A DNA stretch of 16,789 nucleotides, taken from Euryarchaeota archaeon UBA495 (GTDB taxonomy: Archaea; Thermoplasmatota; Poseidoniia; Poseidoniales; Poseidoniaceae). The stretch is taken from NCBI GenBank assembly GCA_002496845.1, contig DALQ01000006.1:1382-18170 (forward strand). The letters are read 5' to 3'. The notes under the pieces are model-generated. The model was not told where the DNA came from. It saw only the letters and a list, made by a program, of their open reading frames with translations, and searched no databases. This document shows positions 7,227 through 13,641 of this stretch, one piece after another. The first letter of the stretch is position 1; every line of letters starts with the position of its first letter. The position numbers and the translations under genes are program-made.

Positions 7227-8504
7227 ATGGCGTTCAGGGACCACCTCGGCGCGGCCGTCTCGGTCAACGAACCAATCAGCCTCGTGCACGGCCTTTGGCG
7301 ATGGTCGTACGCCAACGGCGGAGCCATGGCGGTCTTCGATTCGATCGAAGAGGCGCCCGGCCACCGAGCCGCTGTCAACATGCTCACCCGAGACCGTTTG
7401 TGCGCCGCCATTGGCATCGAGCCGGGCGCCTACATCGACACCCTCGGATGGGCGATGGCGAACCCCCAGGACCCAGTGCTGGTTCCGGAATCTGAAGCCG
7501 AAGTCTACGAGGTCCGACGCGACTCGCCTGAACTGAGTTCGCTCCCCATCCCCCACCATTGGCCTGAGGACGCGGGCCGCTACATGTCCGCCTCAGTCAT
7601 CGTCGCCGACGACGGAGAACGACGCAACATCAGTTTCCACCGGCAATTGCTACGCGACGATGAACACCTTGTGGTCCGCCTCGTCCCGCGTCACCTTCGT
7701 ACCATGGTGGACGAGGCTCGCGCGAAGGGAAAGGACGTGAACATCGCCATCGTCAACGCCCCAGACCCCGTGGTCCTGCTCGCCGCCGCTTCGACCTTCG
7801 CCGAATTCCTCGATGAGATGACCGTGGCTGCGGCCCTCCATGAGCGCCTCTACGGCCGGCCCTTGCGAACCACGACCGCGCCCAACGGCGTCGTCATCCC
7901 TGCCGATGCGGAATACGTGATGTGGGGCCGAATCACCCAGCAGGACGACGACGAAGGACCCTACGTCGACATCACAGGGACCGTTGACGACATCCGTCAG
8001 CAACCTGTGATTCACGTCGAGGGCGTCGCCCATCGCGAACATCCAATCTTCCACGCGCTGATCCCCGGAGAAGCGGAGCACAAGACGCTCATGGGTCTGC
8101 CCCGTGCACCCACGATCAAAGCAGCCGTCAGCGAAGTCGTTGATTGCCTCGACGTTCACATGTCCGATGGAGGCTGTGGATGGTTGGCGAGCGTGGTCAA
8201 AATTCGTCGTGAGCACGAAGACGACCCCCAGAAGGCCATTGAAGCGGCCTTCCGAGGCCACCCTTCGATGAAATCCGTCACTGTGGTGGACGAGGACATC
8301 GACATCACCGACCCGACCTCCGTCGAATGGGCCATGATGACGCGCTGGCAGCCTGACCGAGACACCATCATTCTGCGCGACCAGCGCGGATCATCCTTGG
8401 ACCCGTCACGCTACGACGACGGGCGCACCTCCAAGGTTGGCTTCGACGCCACCGTCCCGTGGGGTGCTGACCGCAGCGCATTCGCCACCGTGCAACGACC
8501 CTGA
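7227..8504 (+). CDS. UbiD-family decarboxylase, candidate anhydromevalonate phosphate decarboxylase
   Basis: The 425-residue protein belongs to the UbiD family of prenylated-FMN decarboxylases. NISFHR at 134-139 corresponds to the family's Asn/Arg cofactor-phosphate segment. EGPYVDITGT at 243-252 corresponds to the active-site block that reads EGPFGEFTGYY in bacterial UbiD; here the second acidic residue is Asp248 in place of Glu and the Tyr pair is missing. The rest (HPIFHALIPG, then a C-terminal domain with DIDITDPTSVEWAMMTRW) fits the family. Archaeal relatives include the decarboxylase that turns trans-anhydromevalonate 5-phosphate into isopentenyl phosphate, the substrate of the kinase encoded at 365-1180, so that role is my favourite. 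Aromatic-acid or quinone-pathway decarboxylation is the alternative. It heads a plus-strand unit with a TPR-type protein and a Nudix hydrolase. Confidence 0.85.
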   Translation: MAFRDHLGAAVSVNEPISLVHGLWRWSYANGGAMAVFDSIEEAPGHRAAVNMLTRDRLCAAIGIEPGAYIDTLGWAMANPQDPVLVPESEAEVYEVRRDSPELSSLPIPHHWPEDAGRYMSASVIVADDGERRNISFHRQLLRDDEHLVVRLVPRHLRTMVDEARAKGKDVNIAIVNAPDPVVLLAAASTFAEFLDEMTVAAALHERLYGRPLRTTTAPNGVVIPADAEYVMWGRITQQDDDEGPYVDITGTVDDIRQQPVIHVEGVAHREHPIFHALIPGEAEHKTLMGLPRAPTIKAAVSEVVDCLDVHMSDGGCGWLASVVKIRREHEDDPQKAIEAAFRGHPSMKSVTVVDEDIDITDPTSVEWAMMTRWQPDRDTIILRDQRGSSLDPSRYDDGRTSKVGFDATVPWGADRSAFATVQRP

Positions 8505-8513
8505 GGTGCGGGC

Positions 8514-9524
8514 ATGGAGGACCTCGAGCAGCGCCTCCAGCACCCACGCCGCCATCTTGGCGACCGGCACCTCGCTCAAGCACGGAAATTTCTGAAGCTC
8601 GCCATCCGCGACCCAGAACGCGCATCAGGAAACCTCGATTGGGCAGAGCAGCATGCGCGACAGGCCCTGCTCTATGATTTCACGCAGGCCGACGCGTGGC
8701 GCTTGCTTGTCGACCTCAAACACAGGGTCGAGGACGAGGCTGGCGTGCATGCGGTGTTGGAAGACCTGTTCACCGTGCTCGGACGTGACCCGGAACGCGC
8801 GGCCCAACTCCGTGGCGTCACCTTGCTCCCCGTGGCCAGCGAATTGCTGGAAGCAGCCTTGCTGAAAGATCCCCTCGATGCTGACGCATGGTGGAATCAA
8901 CTCTCGGAAGGGGACACGGCCGAGGACGCTCTGGAGGACTTTGCCACCCGGTGCCGCCGGCTTGATTTCACCGATGCAAGGGCTTCGGTCATCTTTGCTC
9001 GACGTTTGATTCGCGTCCGTCGCCGTGACGAGGACCTCTTCGTGGACCTCTCCTCGCACCTCCTCGCGCATCGCCCCCAGAACCACGAACTGTGGCTCGA
9101 CCTCGGACGCCTCCATGAAACGAGGGAACGGTACGATGAGGCCTGGCTCTGCTACGATCACGTCCAAACGCTGCGCCCACACGTTGACGCCCGCGACCGC
9201 TTCCAAGCACGCTTGAACGCGGCCTTGGACGGGGATGAGCAGCAACCGTGGTCCCCGCCTGACGTGGACACAAGGCAACGCTTCCTTTCGTCCATGATGG
9301 ACCTCCGAACACGAATTTCTCCCGTGGTCGAGGACGTACCCGAACCCGCTCAAGACGCTGAAGAGGACACCCGTGACCCGAGCCTCATCCGAATCGAAAC
9401 CCTGCTTGACCAAGGCGAACACGCTGAGGCGTTTTTCCTTGCTCGTCGCGAGTTGGCCAGCGGAACCGCGTGGGCACAGGACGTGCTTGACAGGGCACGT
9501 GCAGGCATGGAGGAACACTCGTGA
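8514..9524 (+). CDS. TPR-like repeat protein
   Basis: The 336-residue product is soluble, acidic and predicted almost all helical. The clearest repeat, near 189-222, runs NHELWLDLGRL then RYDEAWLCYDHVQTLRP, a good TPR helix pair; weaker repeat-like pairs appear near 40-70 and 100-130. A Pro/Glu/Asp-rich linker near 270-285 separates the main repeat block from a final helical pair. There is no catalytic motif, signal peptide or membrane segment, so a scaffold or assembly role is likely but its partner is unknown. The ATG lies nine bases after the UbiD-family stop with GAGGTG upstream, so the two are co-transcribed. The stop overlaps the Nudix start as GTGA. Confidence 0.75.
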   Translation: MEDLEQRLQHPRRHLGDRHLAQARKFLKLAIRDPERASGNLDWAEQHARQALLYDFTQADAWRLLVDLKHRVEDEAGVHAVLEDLFTVLGRDPERAAQLRGVTLLPVASELLEAALLKDPLDADAWWNQLSEGDTAEDALEDFATRCRRLDFTDARASVIFARRLIRVRRRDEDLFVDLSSHLLAHRPQNHELWLDLGRLHETRERYDEAWLCYDHVQTLRPHVDARDRFQARLNAALDGDEQQPWSPPDVDTRQRFLSSMMDLRTRISPVVEDVPEPAQDAEEDTRDPSLIRIETLLDQGEHAEAFFLARRELASGTAWAQDVLDRARAGMEEHS

Positions 9525-9925
9525 CGCGCTTCGTGCTCGCATGGGCCATTGAGCAAGACGATCCTTTGCTCCCTCTTGGTGAAGGCGGGCGCCTCTTGCT
9601 GGTCCGTCATCCTGAGCGAGGCTGGGAATTCCCCGGCGGGCGTGTTGAGGCGGGTGAAACTCCGGAGGAGGCCATGCATCGAGAACTGCTGGAAGAAACC
9701 GGCCGTCGCGGGCAGATCATTGCGTGGAACACGACCTACTACGACGAAGGATGGGTGGCGCTCATCCGATTGGAAGACGGACAGGACGCTGTCGACGACG
9801 AACACGTGGCTGAAACACGGTGGTGGAACGACGTCCCCCCTATGGAGACGTGGGACGCAGGTGAATTTTCAGACCTCGGTTTGTGGGTCAAGAGCGTGCA
9901 TGGTGAGTTGGGCCATCCGCCTTGA
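9521..9925 (+). CDS. Nudix hydrolase
   Basis: This is a 134-residue single-domain Nudix protein, which would hydrolyse a nucleoside diphosphate linked to another group. The Nudix box spans 40-62: Gly40, Glu46, then RELLEETG (54-61) with the metal-binding Glu58 and Glu59. The box is canonical except for its last position, where Arg62 replaces the usual aliphatic residue. RHPERGWEFPGG before it resembles MutT/8-oxo-dGTPase-like and ADP-ribose-type enzymes, but the substrate cannot be assigned. The GTG at 9521 overlaps the TPR-protein stop (GTGA), and GGAGGA ends about six bases before it, which supports this start. Its last 57 bp overlap the convergent helical-repeat gene. Confidence 0.88.
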   Translation: MTRFVLAWAIEQDDPLLPLGEGGRLLLVRHPERGWEFPGGRVEAGETPEEAMHRELLEETGRRGQIIAWNTTYYDEGWVALIRLEDGQDAVDDEHVAETRWWNDVPPMETWDAGEFSDLGLWVKSVHGELGHPP

Positions 9926-10927
9926 CCACGCCTCTTCACCCTCGTCATCGACGTGCTGCATGACCGCGCACAACATTGGGTCTTCAACCGCATCCTGAGC
10001 CCCAATCACGTGCGACACGATGTCAAGGCGCCCGTACCGGGCCGAAAGCAAAGCCACGGCGCGAAGGTCTGGACGCTCCACGCCGTCAACGCGGTCACCA
10101 CAAGCTGCGGCGCACCATTCCAGGACTTCCTCGGCTTCCGAACGTAAGACACCGGGCATCGGCGCTTCATCGCCAATGTTGCGAGGCCCTGCGGATTCGA
10201 CTTGCTCTTGCATGGGTTGTGCGTCGTCGGAAAGGTGGGCTTCGGCCATGTCAACGAAGGTCGTCCCTGCTTCGATCGCCAACAATCGCTGACCAGCAAG
10301 GATCGCATGCGCGTGAGAGATCCACAACAAGCGCAACGCGTCAAACATCTGCCCGAGGTCTCCGTAAATCCGTCCAGCCGCCAACCGGGAAATCGCAATG
10401 GATTCGTTGGCGTGGCCGTCCTTCCGGGACATTTCACCGTAGACTTGCAAGGCCATGACCTGTTCACCAAGCGCAAGATGGAAAGCCGCCTTGTTGAGGA
10501 TCGCCAAATCGTGATCGCGGGAGGCTTTGGCCACGGATTTCAACCGCGTTTCCGCCCATGTCAGGTCGTCGCGCGCGCCCTCGTAATCCTCTTGCTCGAA
10601 ACGGAAGAGACCACGCTCCATGCGGACCCGTCCCTCCAAAGCGAAATCCCTCGTGTCTTGGGATGAGCACACCGCCAGCGCCGCTTCGATGACCGCCTCG
10701 TTCAGACGGCCAATCGCTGCGCGAATGCGGACCATCTCCAACACCGCAGCCTGTGCAGGCGTCAAGTGCTCGGACCAGCCATCAACCAAGTCGAGCGCTC
10801 CCATGAAAACCGCTGCTTCACAGAGGTGAAGCCAGTCCGTAACGTTCGCTTCAGCCATCCAAGCCTTCACGTCTTCGAGGCTGGCCCCGTTTCGGGCGTT
10901 GTGAACCACGTCTTCTGGGCCCCGCAT
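9869..10927 (-). CDS. Alpha-helical repeat protein at the end of the exosome superoperon
   Basis: The 352-residue product is rich in Ala, Leu and Glu and predicted all helical. Repeat-like helix pairs with TPR spacing are visible, for example GRVRMERGLFRFEQEDYEGA with the following DDLTWAETRLK, then AAFHLALGEQVMALQVYGEM, and SRLAAGRIYGDLGQMFDALRL. No enzyme motif, signal peptide or membrane segment is seen. I recognise the architecture but not a named family. ATG at 10927 overlaps the DHH-gene stop (TGATG) and GGAGGTGA lies seven bases upstream, a full match to the 16S rRNA tail, so coupling to the DHH gene is strong. A TTG at 10930 would add one residue. Its 3' end overlaps the Nudix gene by 57 bp tail to tail. 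Confidence 0.75.
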   Translation of the reverse strand: MRGPEDVVHNARNGASLEDVKAWMAEANVTDWLHLCEAAVFMGALDLVDGWSEHLTPAQAAVLEMVRIRAAIGRLNEAVIEAALAVCSSQDTRDFALEGRVRMERGLFRFEQEDYEGARDDLTWAETRLKSVAKASRDHDLAILNKAAFHLALGEQVMALQVYGEMSRKDGHANESIAISRLAAGRIYGDLGQMFDALRLLWISHAHAILAGQRLLAIEAGTTFVDMAEAHLSDDAQPMQEQVESAGPRNIGDEAPMPGVLRSEAEEVLEWCAAACGDRVDGVERPDLRAVALLSARYGRLDIVSHVIGAQDAVEDPMLCAVMQHVDDEGEEAWSRRMAQLTMHALDPQTEV

Positions 10928-11928
10928 CAACCGTTCACCTCCGTGCGTGCCGTGGTGGCCACGGCTGCAAGCGCTGCAGTTTCAGCCGCAACGCGGTCGA
11001 GGCTTGAGGTCCACCCTGCTGCACCGTCGTGTCCACCGCCCTCGCCGCCATGGCGTTCGGCAAGCGCTTCGAAGAGGCGCCCCAAATGCAGGCCTTCGCG
11101 GCATGCTGTGGCGCGTGCACGGCCCGTCACCCGCGTCTTCCCATCGCGATGACGCACGACAAAGCACACGTCAGCCCCTGTTCCGAGGAGCAGGGAGGCA
11201 AGACGACCTTCGAGGGTTCCTGCACGGCTGGTGACCAAACGCCACGGGCCTGCATCCGTCGTGGTGGCGCGTTGCAGACCTTTCACCAAAGCGCCATGAT
11301 CGCTCGACGTCAGATCTGCATCCGTTTCGATGCGGTCGACAAGCGAGCGGTAGTCCAGAGCATCCTCGCCGAGCAAGGTCACCGCGGATTGGAAGGAAGA
11401 GGAACCTGCATGCTTGAACCGCCCGGTGTCGGTGATGAGGCCCGCCAACAGCAGACGACGCACGGGTGGCGTCAAGGCATCAGGGCGGTGCTTGGCCAGG
11501 TACGAGGTGACGATTTCAGTCGTGGCGGAAACGGGCCAACGGAGGCTCAAATCCCCGTCCTGAAGGTCCCATCCGTCCGTGGCATGATGGTCCAAAACGC
11601 AGACAGGGACGCCTTCGGGCAAATCGAGGTCAAGCTGGTTTGGAGCGGCTGCATCGACGACCACCAGTCCACCAAGGGCAGTGGGCCATGCCGTCGGACG
11701 ACCGAGGCGTCGGAATGGAGCGTGTTCTTCGTCCACAAGACGCTTGGCCAAGCGGCCAAGGTGGCGTCCGCACGCCATGGCCTGAGGCAAGGCAGAAGCC
11801 AAAGCAACGGCAGAGGCCACGGTGTCCATGTCGCCGTTGGCGCCGCAGACCACAGGCACGGCTCCGCGTGCAGCAGCAGCCTCCAGCCATGCATGAAGCC
11901 GATCGAGATCGGCTTCGGAGGCCGTCAC
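10927..11928 (-). CDS. DHH-family phosphoesterase
   Basis: The 333-residue protein is a DHH/DHHA1 phosphoesterase. Motif I is NGDMDTVAS at 31-39 with Asp33 and Asp35, motif II is VVVDAAA near 89-95, motif III is the DHH triad at 113-115, and motif IV includes ITDTGRFKH with Asp167. The DHHA1 substrate-binding Gly-rich loop is GGEGGGHDGAAG at 294-305. Such proteins are Mn-dependent nucleases or small-nucleotide phosphodiesterases (RecJ, NrnA, pAp/oligoribonucleotide type). Presence beside the exosome fits degradation of very short RNA products, but that is inference. GTG at 11928 overlaps the prefoldin stop (GTGA), with GAGGGAT about six bases upstream. DHH genes are a recurring member of archaeal exosome-L37Ae-prefoldin neighbourhoods. 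Confidence 0.88.
   Translation of the reverse strand: MTASEADLDRLHAWLEAAAARGAVPVVCGANGDMDTVASAVALASALPQAMACGRHLGRLAKRLVDEEHAPFRRLGRPTAWPTALGGLVVVDAAAPNQLDLDLPEGVPVCVLDHHATDGWDLQDGDLSLRWPVSATTEIVTSYLAKHRPDALTPPVRRLLLAGLITDTGRFKHAGSSSFQSAVTLLGEDALDYRSLVDRIETDADLTSSDHGALVKGLQRATTTDAGPWRLVTSRAGTLEGRLASLLLGTGADVCFVVRHRDGKTRVTGRARATACREGLHLGRLFEALAERHGGEGGGHDGAAGWTSSLDRVAAETAALAAVATTARTEVNG
10935..10942 (-). promoter_or_regulatory. Strong Shine-Dalgarno site of the helical-repeat gene
   Basis: GGAGGTGA, complementary to the archaeal 16S rRNA 3' end, lies inside the last codons of the DHH gene and seven bases before the ATG at 10927. It indicates vigorous independent initiation on the last gene of the operon. 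Confidence 0.6.
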
Positions 11929-12239
11929 GCAGATCCCTCGAGGTCCTTGCGCATGGTTTCGTACGCCTCAATCAACCGAGCCTCGTGTTCGGTGAGTCGG
12001 GCAAGATGTTCCTGTAGACGGCCATGGCTTGTTTTGAGGTCCTCAAGCAAGGCCGCACGGTCCCCGACTTCGATCAAGACCCCGCCAAGATGGCGGTGCA
12101 GGGCCAATCCCTCCGGTTGTCCTTCAACTGCGGCGATGGTCCCTTCCAATTCAGCCACTTGGTTGCGCACGGTGGCCACTTGTTGGCGTGCGTTCTGGAC
12201 TTCGCCAACGACGACTTGGAGCCGCTCAAGGTCGCTCAT
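11925..12239 (-). CDS. Prefoldin beta subunit
   Basis: Prefoldin is a jellyfish-shaped hexameric chaperone (two alpha, four beta subunits) that passes unfolded proteins to the thermosome. The 104-residue product has the expected plan: a first heptad-rich helix (about 1-38), a short beta-hairpin region around GLALHRHLGGVLIEV, and a second helix (about 60-104) ending in EAYETMRKDLEG. Sequence conservation is low, so the assignment rests on architecture, length and position between Pcc1 and DHH, where prefoldin beta normally sits in this archaeal superoperon. ATG at 12239 is chosen; a TTG at 12266 overlapping the Pcc1 stop would add nine residues. Neither has a clear ribosome site, but a perfect hairpin lies between the two. 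Confidence 0.8.
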   Translation of the reverse strand: MSDLERLQVVVGEVQNARQQVATVRNQVAELEGTIAAVEGQPEGLALHRHLGGVLIEVGDRAALLEDLKTSHGRLQEHLARLTEHEARLIEAYETMRKDLEGSA

Positions 12240-12249
12240 GAGTCCCACG

Positions 12250-12264
12250 GAGGGGAGGCCCCTC
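12250..12264 (-). other. Hairpin between Pcc1 and prefoldin beta
   Basis: GAGGGG and CCCCTC form a perfect 6-bp stem with a three-base loop. It overlaps the Pcc1 stop and lies 10 bases before the prefoldin ATG at 12239, the only junction in this operon without a purine-rich ribosome site. It might tune coupling between the two genes. The pairing is seen; the role is inferred. Confidence 0.4.
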
Positions 12265-12499
12265 AAGAACGCCGTGGTCCCGAAACGACCTCATCGGCCG
12301 CGATGAGCGAGCGAAAAGCGGTGTTCATCACGGCTCGAAGGTCGCTGATTCTCGCCTCCCCAAAGGCCCAGGAAAGGTGCTCAGTGGTCTGTTCAACTTC
12401 GTGTTCTGTGGCCAAACAAGCCACAAGGGCTCGACGCAGCGCAGACGCTTCAACGTGAACGGTCAACGTGGCGGCGCATGGCGCCGTCAGCCGACTCAC
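12263..12499 (-). CDS. pcc1: KEOPS complex subunit Pcc1
   Basis: Pcc1 is the small dimerising subunit of KEOPS, which with Kae1, Bud32 and Cgi121 makes N6-threonylcarbamoyladenosine at position 37 of ANN-decoding tRNAs. The 78-residue product has the family's beta-alpha-beta-beta-alpha pattern. An N-terminal strand (AATLTVHVE) leads to a helix (ALRRALVACL), strands follow around EHLSWAFGEARI, and DLRAVMNTAFRSLIAADEVV is the family's most recognisable block, with the LRA..N pattern. GTG at 12499 overlaps the eL43 stop (GTGA) and directly follows GAAGAGGA; no other in-frame start would keep the first strand. Pcc1 next to eL43 and prefoldin is the usual archaeal arrangement. Confidence 0.85.
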   Translation of the reverse strand: MSRLTAPCAATLTVHVEASALRRALVACLATEHEVEQTTEHLSWAFGEARISDLRAVMNTAFRSLIAADEVVSGPRRS

Positions 12500-12855
12500 T
12501 CCTCTTCGTCGATCTCGCCGTCAGCGAGGCGGCGCTCGTAGTCGAGGGCGGCCTGCTGGGCGATGTAGGCCATGTCGGCCGTTGTCGCGCCGTCGGCGTT
12601 GCGACGGATGATGCGAGCGTTGGTGTCGGAGGCGCGGGTGAAAGGTTCCCACACGCCGCCGGCGAAGGTGTAGCCGCACTTGCTGCAGTGCCAGATGCCA
12701 GCGGCCTTGCGGCGCACCTTGCGGTACTGGCAGGTGGGGCAGGTGTACTTGGCCGACTTCTTGGCCAAGGCGACGCCTGCGTTGCGGCGAACGCTCACAC
12801 CGTAGCGGGCGCCAAAGCGTCCGGTACGTCCGGCTTTCTGAGTGCGCTTGGCCAA
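12496..12855 (-). CDS. rpl37ae: Large ribosomal subunit protein eL43 (L37Ae)
   Basis: eL43 is a zinc-ribbon protein of the archaeal/eukaryotic large subunit. The 119-residue product begins AKRTQKAGRTGRFGARYG, a typical N-terminus, and has the four zinc ligands in CPTC (39-42) and CSKC (57-60), followed by AGGVWEP. It is longer than most archaeal members (about 70-95) because of a C-terminal tail of some 25 residues that ends in EIDEEE. The start must be TTG at 12855: an in-frame TGA, the Rrp42 stop, is the codon immediately before it, and no ATG or GTG near the N-terminus would keep the conserved residues. GGAGGGG ends six bases upstream. It is translationally coupled to Rrp42 and Pcc1. Confidence 0.94.
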   Translation of the reverse strand: MAKRTQKAGRTGRFGARYGVSVRRNAGVALAKKSAKYTCPTCQYRKVRRKAAGIWHCSKCGYTFAGGVWEPFTRASDTNARIIRRNADGATTADMAYIAQQAALDYERRLADGEIDEEE

Positions 12856-13641
12856 TCAGTTCCCCTCCATGCTGCTGACGAGTTCTCGGAGTTCACCACA
12901 GTGCGTTCGGGCGACCTCAAGGATCTCGGCGAATTCGGCGGGCGTGAAGGCTCCTTTTAGCCCCTTCTGAAGGGAGTGGAGGTGCTCTTCGTTGCCGAGG
13001 GTGATGTGGATTCGCTCTTCGCCACCGGTCTCTTCGTCTTCGCAGGGGTCGTAGACAAAACGACCACCGACGCGCTGGAAGGAGGCCATGACGGGCGTGC
13101 CCTTGACGGCGAGAACGTGGTCCTCACCGACGTCGAAACGCTCAGCGGGCACCACGGCGGTGCGCAGAGCGGCGATGGCAGCAAGACCGCAGGCGTCGAA
13201 GATGTTGCCACCGTCCGACAGGACGTGGATGTCGATCATGACGCCCCAGACCTTCTCGCCGGGGACAATGCAGAGGGCTTCCATGTCGATGCAGCCCGAC
13301 TCGCGAATCCCACGGTCAACGACGCGACCGAGTTCGATGGATTGAGGGCTGGGGGGACCGGGCTCGTACTTGCGGTGCGCCACAGGGCGGAGTTCAGCGC
13401 CGCACATCAGGGAACCCTGCGTGGGTCGGTCCGGCCACGGCGTGCGCAACTCGAACTTGACACCGGCGTAGACGACGGTGTCGCCCCAGGTGACCTTTGC
13501 GGAGCCTTCGGCGTTGTAGAGAATGCCGACCTCAAGCTGGACGTCACGGCGGTCCCAACGGCCACGGCCGTCGATGCGCTGATCGGATTCAGCAAGGCGC
13601 TCCAGTTCCTGACGCAGAAGGCTGGGGACGGGTGCTGCCAT
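12856..13641 (-). CDS. rrp42: Exosome core subunit Rrp42
   Basis: Rrp42 is the non-catalytic RNase PH-fold partner of Rrp41; three Rrp41-Rrp42 dimers form the ring of the archaeal exosome, and Rrp42 supplies RNA-binding surface. The 261-residue product shows RIDGRGRWDRRDVQLEVGIL at the start, GSAKVTWGDTVVYAGVKFEL, then ELGRVVDRGIRESGCID, and the core segment IDIHVLSDGGNIFDACGLAAIAAL. The phosphate-binding Arg pattern and Asp cluster of Rrp41 are missing, as is normal. The C-terminal helix (FTPAEFAEILEVARTHC) is also typical. ATG at 13641 overlaps the Rrp41 stop (TGATG), and GGAGGTGA lies six bases upstream. Confidence 0.96.
   Translation of the reverse strand: MAAPVPSLLRQELERLAESDQRIDGRGRWDRRDVQLEVGILYNAEGSAKVTWGDTVVYAGVKFELRTPWPDRPTQGSLMCGAELRPVAHRKYEPGPPSPQSIELGRVVDRGIRESGCIDMEALCIVPGEKVWGVMIDIHVLSDGGNIFDACGLAAIAALRTAVVPAERFDVGEDHVLAVKGTPVMASFQRVGGRFVYDPCEDEETGGEERIHITLGNEEHLHSLQKGLKGAFTPAEFAEILEVARTHCGELRELVSSMEGN

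Noticed and set aside
11029..12306. A 425-codon plus-strand frame opposite DHH phosphoesterase and prefoldin
   Set aside because: The minus strand has clear DHH and DHHA1 motifs there; the plus-strand product has shadow-like composition and no ribosome site.
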